Assembly: GCA_021799875.1 (NCBI GenBank)
Contig: JAJYZP010000005.1
Span: 1-64,000, forward strand
Reading direction: 5' to 3'
DNA: 64,000 nucleotides
Source: Actinomycetes bacterium
Lineage (GTDB): Bacteria > Actinomycetota > Acidimicrobiia > Acidimicrobiales > Acidimicrobiaceae
Of the stretch, positions 1-7,648 are shown piece by piece. The notes under the pieces are model-generated. The model was given only the letters and a program-made list of their open reading frames with translations, had not been told where the DNA came from and ran no database searches. How positions within the stretch are numbered: position 1 is the first letter of the stretch; every line of letters starts with the position of its first letter. The translations under genes and the position numbers were made by a program.

Positions 1-358
1 GCGGATAGGTAGCTGTTGATGGGCGATAGAGATCTAGCTCCGGAAAAGGGTATCCGTCCGGTTCGGCTAATCCGGCGAAGGGGTCGATGGAGGAGTATCG
101 GACGTTCTCTCGGGCGGCCGCTAGGGTCGCCTCCAGGTCCGGCTCGGTCAGGCTTCCCGCATAAGCGTATCCAACTTTGCCGCTCGAAACGATCCGTATC
201 CCAATACCCGCCTGAGTTGCCTGCGTGAGTGATTCCACTGCCGCATCGTACGCTCGAATCTCGGTCTCGACGCTTCGTTCAACTATGACTTCCAGCGCCT
301 CTCCGGGGCGGGCTTTGCTGAGAACGTCGTGAGCCATCTGAAGGAGGCTTCTATCCAC
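1..358 (-). CDS. pmbA: TldE/PmbA-type protease subunit, N-terminal part (cut by window edge)
   Basis: Reading the minus strand from a GTG at 358 gives about 119 codons of uninterrupted protein running off the window. It has the typical TldE/PmbA N-terminus, with EVIVERSVETEIRAYDAAVE followed by QAGIGIRIV and GYAYAGSLTEPDLEAT. TldE (PmbA) is the partner of TldD in a cytoplasmic protease that processes small peptides and degrades unfolded segments; TldE itself lacks the metal site. The GTG is preceded by GGAGG at good spacing and overlaps the tldD stop by 8 nt, so the two are translationally coupled; an ATG at 337 is the alternative start. Family assignment rests on the N-terminus plus the tldD neighbour. 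Confidence 0.85.
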   Translation of the reverse strand, partial: MDRSLLQMAHDVLSKARPGEALEVIVERSVETEIRAYDAAVESLTQATQAGIGIRIVSSGKVGYAYAGSLTEPDLEATLAAARENVRYSSIDPFAGLAEPDGYPFPELDLYRPSTATYP

Positions 359-1742
359 GGCTCGTACCTCCGAGGGTCATTTCGGAGATACGCAGCGTGG
401 CCTGACCCGTTCCGACCGGCACGCTCTGCCCTTGTTTCCCACATGTTCCAGGAGTCATTGCGAAATCGTCACCGATTGCGTCGATCTTTGCGAGGGTTTC
501 CGGTCCGTTTCCAATGAGTTGGGTATCGCGCAGTGGGGCCGTGAGGTGTCCGTCTTCGATCAAGTACGCCTCTTGAGTTCCGAAGACAAAATCACCGGTC
601 GCCGTGTTGACCTGACCGCCGGTGAGTGCAGCAACGTAGACTCCGTACGGAGTGGATGCGATGATGTCTTCTGGGTTGGTATCTCCGGCAAGGAGGAAGG
701 TATTCGTCATCCTCACCATAGGGAGGTGTTCGTAGCTCTGCCTGCGCCCATTGCCGGAGGAGCTTCTCTTCGACTTGACTCCCGATTTGCGATCCCAGAG
801 ATAGTCAACAAGTACTCCGTTTTCGATCAAGACGTTACGTTGTCCGAGGTGACCCTCGTCATCGATAGCGTACGTGCCCCACTCGTCCGCCACAGTACCG
901 TCGTCGACCAAGGTGACGAGTGGGCTTGCGACCATCTGCCCGAGCCTGTCCGCGTACACCGAAGAACGCTTCACGATGTGGTCGGCCTCGAGGCCATGTC
1001 CGCATGCTTCATGAAAGAGTATTCCCCCGGAGCCACGCTTGAGAATAACCGGCAGGTTTCCCGATGGAGCCGGTCTCGCTTTGAGTTTGCTAAGGGCTCG
1101 GCGGGAAGCGGTTGTCGCAAGGTCATCGAGATCGATTTCGGCGAGGAATCGGTTGAAATCAATGGTGTAGGCGGCCGGAACACTGCCACTTTGCAGGCCT
1201 GTATCTCCCGATGCGATGGCACTCACAGAGGCACGCGTACGCTGCGTGGTGCTACTGGCGAAGACTCCGTCTGAGTTTGCTACGAGGAAGCTTCTTGCGG
1301 CCGTGGAGATGCCGGCCATGACTTGTACGATGCTACCGCTCGTTGAGCGGGCTACCTCGTCGAGGCGAGCAAGTACCTGGACTCCTTGTTCTTTGAACGA
1401 CGAAGAGTGATCATCGGCATTCCCACCATGGCCGCTGATTGATCTTCGTGGTTCAAGCGCTACCGAGATCGATGAACCACCAGTTGCAACGGAGCGTGCC
1501 GTTTCCGCTATGGCGATAAGCCCAGGTTCGCTGAGATCCGTCGTGTGCGCGAAGCCGGTCGTGTCGCCGTAGACCACTCGCAGTCCGGCACCGAGCGAGA
1601 TCACGTCAGAGACTGACTCTACTCGCCTGTCTTCGAATGAGAGAGATGAGCCGCGCCGATCTTCGACAAATATCTCGGCGAAGTCGGCGCCCTGCGCAAG
1701 CGCGACGTTGAGGACTCGGTTGGCTAACTCTTGATCGATCAT
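351..1742 (-). CDS. tldD: TldD metalloprotease subunit
   Basis: 463-residue protein, close to the usual length of TldD. The zinc-site motif HEACGH (HExxxH type) followed by GLEADHIVK lies near residue 245, and the C-terminal region MTPGTCGKQGQSVPVGTGQ is typical. TldD with TldE forms a heterodimeric cytosolic protease in which TldD carries the catalytic metal centre. The ATG at 1742 has GGGAG just upstream. The gene is first in a two-gene minus-strand unit with pmbA, whose GTG overlaps the tldD stop. The 123 bp separating it from the divergent membrane-protein gene must hold promoters for both directions. Nothing abnormal is seen in the reading frame. Confidence 0.93.
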   Translation of the reverse strand: MIDQELANRVLNVALAQGADFAEIFVEDRRGSSLSFEDRRVESVSDVISLGAGLRVVYGDTTGFAHTTDLSEPGLIAIAETARSVATGGSSISVALEPRRSISGHGGNADDHSSSFKEQGVQVLARLDEVARSTSGSIVQVMAGISTAARSFLVANSDGVFASSTTQRTRASVSAIASGDTGLQSGSVPAAYTIDFNRFLAEIDLDDLATTASRRALSKLKARPAPSGNLPVILKRGSGGILFHEACGHGLEADHIVKRSSVYADRLGQMVASPLVTLVDDGTVADEWGTYAIDDEGHLGQRNVLIENGVLVDYLWDRKSGVKSKRSSSGNGRRQSYEHLPMVRMTNTFLLAGDTNPEDIIASTPYGVYVAALTGGQVNTATGDFVFGTQEAYLIEDGHLTAPLRDTQLIGNGPETLAKIDAIGDDFAMTPGTCGKQGQSVPVGTGQATLRISEMTLGGTSRG

Positions 1743-1865
1743 GAGCGCTCCATTCCCAATATTTGTCGTAAACTCTACTCGGCGGCTCCGAAGTGGCGGA
1801 CTTTCGGAGCTCTAGCTAGCGGAATCCCGGCCGGCTACGGGGTGCGCTCGAACCCTGGAGGTGTA

Positions 1866-2822
1866 GTGCTGGCACGTGCGAAGCTTGTGTGGCCACGGGT
1901 TCGTCTCGTTCTGTCCGTTGCCCTGTTGGCTTGGTTATTGCACTCCGTGCATTGGTCGAGGATTCTTCCTCATCACCACGGAACCTTACGACTTCTTTTT
2001 GTCGCCTCGGTGATCGGTCTCGCTGCAGTTCTTCTCTCGGTACTACGCTGGCAGCGAGTTTTGATCGCACTTGGCAGACCGATGCGTCTAGCCGTTCTCG
2101 TCCGCATGTACTTTGCATCACTCTTTGTATCGAACTTCCTTCCATCGACGGTTGGCGGGGATATTGTCCGCGTGACGTGGCTGAGGCGACGATCTGGACT
2201 GGGTGATGCCGTTGCATCGGTGGTCTTGGAGCGCTTGACTGGGTGGATCGTGCTTCCCTTCATCACATTGATAGGGTTGCTTTCGAATCCTCAGCTTCTG
2301 AATCTCGGTTCACCTTCTCGCATAGCGATAGCGATAGCGCTCTGCACGCTTTTTGGCTTGGTGGTGATCGTAGGTCTTGCCACTTGGATGGAGCCGAAGC
2401 CATCGGACGAAGGAGGAACAATTCGTAGCGTTGTCAGCGCTGTTCGCTATGGAATTGTTCGCTTTTCGGCGAGTCCGAGGAGCGTCGTCGAGGTACTGCT
2501 CGTCAGTATGGCCTATCAACTGACCGTGGTGGTGACTGCACTTGCAGTGGCGGATGCGTTAGGCCTTGGGCTATCGCTCACCGTGATGCTCGCCTTCGTG
2601 CCTGCCGTCGCTATCGTTCAGGTCTTTCCTTTGACGATCGGTGGTCTCGGACTTCGCGAGGGGGCTTTTGTTCTTTTTTTGCACCCTCTCGGGGTGTCGA
2701 CATCTCAGGCAGTTGCACTCGGTTTGATGATCTATCTAGTGAATCTTCTTGTCTCCCTGCTTGGAGGTCCGGCTTTTGCCCTGGGGAGCGATCGAAAGCA
2801 GGAAGAAGCCGTTGGCATCTAG
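1866..2822 (+). CDS. AglD/LPG-synthase TM-domain-like integral membrane protein
   Basis: Polytopic membrane protein of about 318 residues. The segments RLVLSVALLAWLLHS and LPSTVGGDIVRV, and the late GGLGLREGAFVLF, are hallmarks of the UPF0104 / lysylphosphatidylglycerol synthase transmembrane-domain family. Members are predicted to move or modify polyprenyl- or diacyl-linked lipids, but the activity of stand-alone members is mostly unknown. I chose GTG at 1866 because GGAGG lies 4 nt upstream and the first membrane segment starts soon after; the frame is open further upstream but with an implausible soluble, Arg-rich N-terminus. It stands 53 bp before the polyprenyl diphosphate synthase gene on the same strand, so a role around isoprenoid lipids is reasonable but is inference. 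Confidence 0.75.
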   Translation: MLARAKLVWPRVRLVLSVALLAWLLHSVHWSRILPHHHGTLRLLFVASVIGLAAVLLSVLRWQRVLIALGRPMRLAVLVRMYFASLFVSNFLPSTVGGDIVRVTWLRRRSGLGDAVASVVLERLTGWIVLPFITLIGLLSNPQLLNLGSPSRIAIAIALCTLFGLVVIVGLATWMEPKPSDEGGTIRSVVSAVRYGIVRFSASPRSVVEVLLVSMAYQLTVVVTALAVADALGLGLSLTVMLAFVPAVAIVQVFPLTIGGLGLREGAFVLFLHPLGVSTSQAVALGLMIYLVNLLVSLLGGPAFALGSDRKQEEAVGI

Positions 2823-2875
2823 GTTAACAAAAGGGTCGTCTGTGCGTAGTGAGCCGTTCCATCTAAGCTCGTGGA

Positions 2876-4000
2876 ATGAGTGTTGATGGCGGAGTGAAGC
2901 TGGAAAGCGTGCAAGTGGACGGAGTTGCTCGATCGCAGCCTGTGACAGCTGGTGATCCTGGAGGGTTGAATCGGATAGCCCGCGTCGTCGAGGAACGGCT
3001 TAGAGCTGTTTTTGATCAGGAGCGTCGTCGCTGGGGCGACGTTGACGCTCGGTTCTCCGCTCCCCTGAAAGAGCTCGAGGCCTTCGTTTTGAATGGTGGT
3101 AAGCGGCTGCGTCCGGTCTTTTGTCACTGGGCTTTCGTTGGCGCAGGCGGAGACCCCTTCGATGCTCTTGTGCTTGACGCCGGTTGTGCACTGGAACTTC
3201 TTCACAGTTTTGCCTTGATCCACGATGATGTTATGGATGGTTCTCCGACTCGACGTGGACTCCCCTCTGTACACGTCCGTTATAGCGATCTTCATGCTGC
3301 CTCGGAGTGGTCTGGAGAGTCGCGACGCTTCGGCGACGGGGTAGCGATCCTACTTGGAGATCTTGCATTCGTCTACGCTGACCAGCTGCTTGAAGGTGCC
3401 TCTCTTGCGGCGCGTCGTGTCTTCACCGAGCTTCGTATAGAGGTAAATCTGGGTCAGTATCTCGATGTAGTAGGAACGGCGGAACGAATTAGCGATGTGA
3501 AGTTTGCGCAAGAAGTTGCTATCTATAAGTCTGGGAAGTACTCCGTTGAGCGCCCTTTGCATCTCGGAGCTGCGCTCGCTGGTCGCTTGGATGAGCTTGC
3601 CCCGAGTCTCTCTGCATACGGTATGCCTCTTGGCGAAGCGTTCCAACTTCGAGATGACATCCTTGGCGTTTTTGGCGAAACGAGCGAGACCGGTAAGCCG
3701 GTGGGCGACGATATCGTCGAAGGAAAGCCTACGTTGCTCTATGCCCTGACTAAAGAGCGGGCGACGTCACGTCAACGGCTCGTTCTCGATGAACTTTTTG
3801 GGCGTCCGGATCTCGGTAGTGGCGAGATAAAACTAGTTCAGGATCTCTTCGTTGATTGCGGTGCGCTCGATAGCGTTGAGCTTCGCATCGAAGAACTCGT
3901 CAATGTAGCGGTCAATGGGTTGGACGGTGCTCTACTTCTTGATGAGGCAAGTGAGTCACTGAGAGAGCTTGCTCTGTTCGTTGCGCGTCGAAGGAGCTAG
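2876..4000 (+). CDS. crtE: Polyprenyl diphosphate synthase (probable GGPP synthase)
   Basis: 374-residue trans-isoprenyl diphosphate synthase. The first aspartate-rich motif is in LIHDDVMDGSPTRRG (DDxxD as DDVMD), GKRLRP marks the N-terminal substrate loop, and the second motif lies in LRDDILGVFG. These enzymes condense IPP with allylic diphosphates in the cytoplasm. The gene is followed after 6 bp by crtI and then crtB, so geranylgeranyl diphosphate for carotenoids is the likely product; chain length cannot be fixed from sequence alone. The 374-residue length includes a non-conserved N-terminal tail of about 30 residues. Start ATG at 2876. TAAGCT 13 nt upstream fits a TANNNT -10 box. Confidence 0.88.
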   Translation: MSVDGGVKLESVQVDGVARSQPVTAGDPGGLNRIARVVEERLRAVFDQERRRWGDVDARFSAPLKELEAFVLNGGKRLRPVFCHWAFVGAGGDPFDALVLDAGCALELLHSFALIHDDVMDGSPTRRGLPSVHVRYSDLHAASEWSGESRRFGDGVAILLGDLAFVYADQLLEGASLAARRVFTELRIEVNLGQYLDVVGTAERISDVKFAQEVAIYKSGKYSVERPLHLGAALAGRLDELAPSLSAYGMPLGEAFQLRDDILGVFGETSETGKPVGDDIVEGKPTLLYALTKERATSRQRLVLDELFGRPDLGSGEIKLVQDLFVDCGALDSVELRIEELVNVAVNGLDGALLLDEASESLRELALFVARRRS

Positions 4001-4006
4001 GTTTCC

Positions 4007-5515
4007 GTGAAGATAGCAGTTATTGGTGCAGGACTCTCGGGACTCTCGGCAGCCTGTCATCTGAGTCGAAGCGGACACGAAGTATCTGTCTACGAGGCGA
4101 GCGAGCACTGCGGCGGTAGGGCCGGCTACTTCGGAGATGGCGGGTTCCATATCGACAACGGGCCGACAGTTTTGACGATGACGGAACTCGTGGCGAACGC
4201 CATTGCGGCAACGGGATCAACGCTCGATCAACATCTTGAGCTCATCCGGATCGAACCGGGATATCGGGCCTTCTTTGCAGGGCCCGGAGGATTCGACGAT
4301 GACGGTGTGTTGTCGATCTACTCGTCTACGCAGAGAATGTACGAGGAGATACGTGCAAACTGCTCACAACGAGATGCGGATGCGTATCTGCGCTTTGTCA
4401 AGTATCTCACTGAGCTTTATCATGCGGAGTTTGCAAGCTTTATTGATCGAAACTTCTCCTCACTTGTAGATCTAGCTCGGCCAGTGTCAGCTGGGCTCCG
4501 CCTTCTTCGTCTTGGTGCGTTTCGCCGTCTTGATGCGGTTGTGAAGTCCTACTTTGACGATCCTCGCTTGCGAAAGATCTTTTCCTTTCAGGCACTCTAT
4601 GCCGGGCTTTCACCTCTCGATGCGTTAGCGGTCTATGCCATTATTACGTACATGGATTCTGTTGAGGGTGTCTGGTTTCCTAAAGGCGGAATGCATCAAG
4701 TAGCGGTCGCCATGGAGGAGGCCTCCCGACTCGCGGGGGTCCACTATCACTACGGAGCACGAGTTACCCAGGTCGTACGACGCGCAGATGGGGTGAGAGA
4801 CCAGGTTGAAGCGCTGATCGTTGATGGAATCGGTCGAGTCGATTGTGACGTTGTCATTGCCACGGCTGAACTTCCACTCGTCTATGACGAGCTTTTAGAT
4901 GGGTTAACGACACCTCCGAAGCTCGTAACCGGTGAGTACTCTCCCTCTGCGTGCCTACTGCTGCTCGGTGTCAACCATGTCATGCCAGCCGGAACGACAC
5001 ACCATAATATCTTTTTCGGGCAGGGCTGGGAGAGCTCCTTCCAGGCGCTCTTACGTGACGGGGAACGCATGCCGGATCCTTCGATCTTGGTATCCGTACC
5101 GACCGTAACCGATCCTTCACTGGCACCGTCAGGCTCGAGCATCCTCTACGCCTTGGAGCCGGTGCCGAACTTGAGTGGTCAGATCGAATGGTCGGAGACC
5201 CGACAGGTCGTTCGTGATGAACTCGTTCAACGTCTAACCTCGTGGTCGCTCTTGCAGTCAACCGACTCGATTGTGCAGGAGAAGATGTACGACCCAACCG
5301 ACTGGCTGGAAGGGGGAATGGCGATGGGAACCCCCTTTGGTTTGTCACATCGGTTCTTTCAGAGTGGACCCTTTCGACCCTCAAACGTCGACAAGCGAGT
5401 CGAAAACCTAGTTTTTGCCGGCTCCTGTACCGTTCCTGGCGTCGGAGTCCCGATGGTCATCATCTCTGGAAAATTGGCGGCCGACAGAGTAAAAGTCCTC
5501 TTGGGGTCGCAATGA
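4007..5515 (+). CDS. crtI: Phytoene desaturase (CrtI type)
   Basis: 502 residues, standard CrtI length. The N-terminal dinucleotide-binding motif MKIAVIGAGLSGLSAACHL is followed by YEASEHCGGRAG; the C-terminal FAD-region signature is LVFAGSCTVPGVGVPMVIIS. CrtI enzymes use FAD to desaturate phytoene at the membrane, usually to lycopene. GTG start at 4007, 6 bp after the prenyltransferase stop. Its stop overlaps the crtB start as ATGA, so crtE-crtI-crtB form a tight operon. A lycopene product is inferred from the presence of lycopene cyclase genes nearby; related 4,4'-diapophytoene or neurosporene desaturases cannot be excluded by sequence alone. Confidence 0.92.
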   Translation: MKIAVIGAGLSGLSAACHLSRSGHEVSVYEASEHCGGRAGYFGDGGFHIDNGPTVLTMTELVANAIAATGSTLDQHLELIRIEPGYRAFFAGPGGFDDDGVLSIYSSTQRMYEEIRANCSQRDADAYLRFVKYLTELYHAEFASFIDRNFSSLVDLARPVSAGLRLLRLGAFRRLDAVVKSYFDDPRLRKIFSFQALYAGLSPLDALAVYAIITYMDSVEGVWFPKGGMHQVAVAMEEASRLAGVHYHYGARVTQVVRRADGVRDQVEALIVDGIGRVDCDVVIATAELPLVYDELLDGLTTPPKLVTGEYSPSACLLLLGVNHVMPAGTTHHNIFFGQGWESSFQALLRDGERMPDPSILVSVPTVTDPSLAPSGSSILYALEPVPNLSGQIEWSETRQVVRDELVQRLTSWSLLQSTDSIVQEKMYDPTDWLEGGMAMGTPFGLSHRFFQSGPFRPSNVDKRVENLVFAGSCTVPGVGVPMVIISGKLAADRVKVLLGSQ

Positions 5516-6366
5516 CGGATCTTGAACGCTCCTATCGTGAGTGCCGAAGACTTAACAAGCGATTTGGAAAGACGTACTACTACTCGACCCTGTTGCTTCC
5601 AAAACCTTGGCGTCCCCACGTCCACGCGCTCTACGGTTTCTGTCGATATGTGGACGACATCGTGGACGATCTTGGAGACGTTCCAGTCTCAGACCGTGTC
5701 AGAGCAGTGGAGAAGTTTAGTTCCTCCTTCTTTAGCGATCTTGAACGGGGCTCTTCAGAAGATCTCGTGCTTGCTGCCGTTGTCGATACGGTCAGGAAGT
5801 TCCAGATGGACCACGAACTGTTTCGTCGTTTTCTGCGTTCGATGAAGATGGACTTCACGATTGCAAGCTACGAGACGTTTGAAGATCTGCTCGATTACAC
5901 AGATGGTTCTGCTGCGGTGATCGGAGAGATGCTGTTGCCGATCATCGCTTATGATCGTGAGGCGGCCCAAGCCGGAGCGAGGGATCTTGGCGTTGCCTTC
6001 CAACTCACTAACTTTTTGCGAGACATCAATGAGGATCTCGATCGTGGGAGAGTCTACATTCCACAGGTGGATATTCGGAGGTTTGGTGCTGGTGGGGCCT
6101 TGCAGACCCGTACGGCGAACGACTCATTCCGTGATCTGATTCGCTTTGAGATCGCCAGGACACGAGATCTCTATCGATCGTCAACTAAAGGCGATCAGTT
6201 CCTTCGACCTGAAGCACAGAAGTGCATCCAAGCTGCTCGCCAATTGTACTCGGCCATTTTGGGGCGCATTGAGTTACTTGACTTCGATGTATTTGCGACC
6301 CGAGCTGAAGTCCCCCGTTTTCAGAAGATCCTGGCCGTTTCGAAGCTCGCCATCTTCGCCAAATAG
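5512..6366 (+). CDS. crtB: Phytoene synthase
   Basis: 284-residue squalene/phytoene synthase family protein. FCRYVDDIVDD and LTNFLRDINEDLDRGRVYIP supply the two aspartate-rich Mg-diphosphate motifs; KTYYYSTLLLP is the typical N-terminal signature. It joins two GGPP molecules into phytoene. The ATG at 5512 overlaps the crtI stop by 4 nt; longer upstream readings run through crtI and are not credible. Unusually, the last 93 bp lie antisense to the 3' end of crtZ on the other strand, so both stops are inside each other's coding sequence. Confidence 0.93.
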   Translation: MTDLERSYRECRRLNKRFGKTYYYSTLLLPKPWRPHVHALYGFCRYVDDIVDDLGDVPVSDRVRAVEKFSSSFFSDLERGSSEDLVLAAVVDTVRKFQMDHELFRRFLRSMKMDFTIASYETFEDLLDYTDGSAAVIGEMLLPIIAYDREAAQAGARDLGVAFQLTNFLRDINEDLDRGRVYIPQVDIRRFGAGGALQTRTANDSFRDLIRFEIARTRDLYRSSTKGDQFLRPEAQKCIQAARQLYSAILGRIELLDFDVFATRAEVPRFQKILAVSKLAIFAK

Positions 6367-6822
6367 AGTTTTTGCCTGGAGGCGAATCCGCTTCGGTACG
6401 ATGGGCATCAACATTCCATAGGGTTCTCCGTCAAAGAGATGGTGGAGAATATGAGCCCGCTTGAGTACCTCGAGTGGCCGAATCACTCCGACTTGGAAGA
6501 AGCGGCCGTGTATGTAGACGTCGTGGACGAAAGAGTAGACAGCGCCGTAGAGGGTGACGCCGATTCCAATTGGGACGAGGACCCGTAGCGAACTGATTGA
6601 GGTGCCAAGGGCCAGCATCACGATCGTAATAGCTGCGAACATGACTGGAAAGAGGTCATTGAGCTCGACTCTTGTCTCTCGTGGACGATGATGAGAGGCG
6701 TGCAATGTCCAACCCACTCCGTGCATGACATAGCGGTGAGCAAGGTAGGTGAGCGGCTCCATGAGAATGAAGACCAAGATCACAACAATAAAGGAAGGCA
6801 CAGCAACTCCTTTCAAGCCCAT
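6274..6822 (-). CDS. crtZ: Beta-carotene hydroxylase (CrtZ type)
   Basis: 182-residue membrane-bound di-iron hydroxylase. The four histidine boxes are visible in order: HRYVMH, HASHH, HDVYIH and HILHH, separated by membrane segments (FIVVILVFILMEPLTYLA; AAITIVMLALGT). CrtZ hydroxylates the beta rings of beta-carotene to give zeaxanthin. The family normally ends shortly after the last His box and a short basic stretch; here about 30 further residues (ending SSGRKYIEVK) are encoded antisense to the crtB 3' end. The gene is convergent with crtB and shares a strand with the lycopene cyclase genes, 75 bp downstream of crtYd. Confidence 0.9.
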   Translation of the reverse strand: MGLKGVAVPSFIVVILVFILMEPLTYLAHRYVMHGVGWTLHASHHRPRETRVELNDLFPVMFAAITIVMLALGTSISSLRVLVPIGIGVTLYGAVYSFVHDVYIHGRFFQVGVIRPLEVLKRAHILHHLFDGEPYGMLMPIVPKRIRLQAKTLFGEDGELRNGQDLLKTGDFSSGRKYIEVK

Positions 6823-6897
6823 TCTACCTGTTCCTCTACTCGGTAGTTACGCGCTCATAGGTCCACTCTCAGCTAGACCTTGTGAACCGAGAGGGCG

Positions 6898-7272
6898 TTA
6901 GGTCGCACCGTCGTCGCTCCCCAGACGTTTCCAGATAGAGACGGTGAGAAGGAGAAGGGCGAGCCCGTAGATGAAGTCTTCAACTGGAGAGGAGAAGAAG
7001 ATTCGAATGCCGGAGAGGTGATGGGGCGAGTACTGAACGATTGGCGAAGAGAGTTTTGTGAGCCAGCCATCAACAAAGATCTGAAAGAAGCTGACAATGA
7101 GTGCGGCAATCCAGAACTGTGCAGTCTTGACTACCTTTGTGCGTAGAACAAATAGGTCGACGATAACGACGAGAGCAAGAGCGAGTACGGCTCCGATGGT
7201 GTAAGCGTGCACGGAGGTGAGCCTTACCGTTCTTCTAACGAGCTTCGTCGTTCGCGCAGCCAGTCTCCCCAT
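6898..7272 (-). CDS. crtYd: Lycopene beta-cyclase subunit CrtYd
   Basis: 124-residue protein with three hydrophobic segments (YTIGAVLALALVVIVDLFVL; FWIAALIVSFFQIFVDGWL; PVEDFIYGLALLLLTVSIW). The PVEDFIYG motif mirrors PIEEVAFF of the partner, as in the duplicated domains of the heterodimeric actinobacterial lycopene cyclase. The two small integral membrane subunits together cyclise lycopene ends to beta-ionone rings. It overlaps crtYc by 49 bp in another frame, which supports coupled translation. ATG at 7272. The order crtYc-crtYd-crtZ on one strand gives cyclisation followed by ring hydroxylation. Confidence 0.88.
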   Translation of the reverse strand: MGRLAARTTKLVRRTVRLTSVHAYTIGAVLALALVVIVDLFVLRTKVVKTAQFWIAALIVSFFQIFVDGWLTKLSSPIVQYSPHHLSGIRIFFSSPVEDFIYGLALLLLTVSIWKRLGSDDGAT

Positions 7273-7589
7273 GCCTTCACTGCCTCAGTAGATCCGCGCA
7301 CGGCCCCGTAGGTCAACAGGCCGCAGGTGGGAATTACGAGGAAGAAGGCAACTTCTTCGATGGGGAGTCGCCCGAAGAGGTCGATTCCGGTGGTGAAGCG
7401 TTGGGAATAGTGCCACCAACCCCAAGAGATTGACGCGTAGTCAAAGACCGAGAATAAGAGGGCTACGGGAACGATTGTCAGCAGGAGCCGGCGCCACTGC
7501 CGATAGACACGGGCGCGGAGCGCAAGCTCCAGTGGGAGAGTTACGATCAGACATGCTCCGAGCAGAATCAAGTACTGGAGATGCTCCAT
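7224..7589 (-). CDS. crtYc: Lycopene beta-cyclase subunit CrtYc
   Basis: 121 residues with three membrane segments. It carries the cyclase signature RLPIEEVAFFLVIP and FDYASISWGWWHYS. In actinobacteria CrtYc and CrtYd are separate halves of the fused fungal/archaeal-type lycopene cyclase. ATG at 7589 is 59 bp from the divergent start (7649) of the unknown membrane protein, so a bidirectional promoter region sits between. The gene is first in the minus-strand crtYc-crtYd-crtZ unit and faces the crtE-crtI-crtB operon. Confidence 0.9.
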   Translation of the reverse strand: MEHLQYLILLGACLIVTLPLELALRARVYRQWRRLLLTIVPVALLFSVFDYASISWGWWHYSQRFTTGIDLFGRLPIEEVAFFLVIPTCGLLTYGAVRGSTEAVKAWGDWLRERRSSLEER

Positions 7590-7648
7590 ATCAGAAGATA
7601 GGTTATCGGTAGTCAGGAAAAGAGTCTCCGTTGACGTAGCCTAATCCC

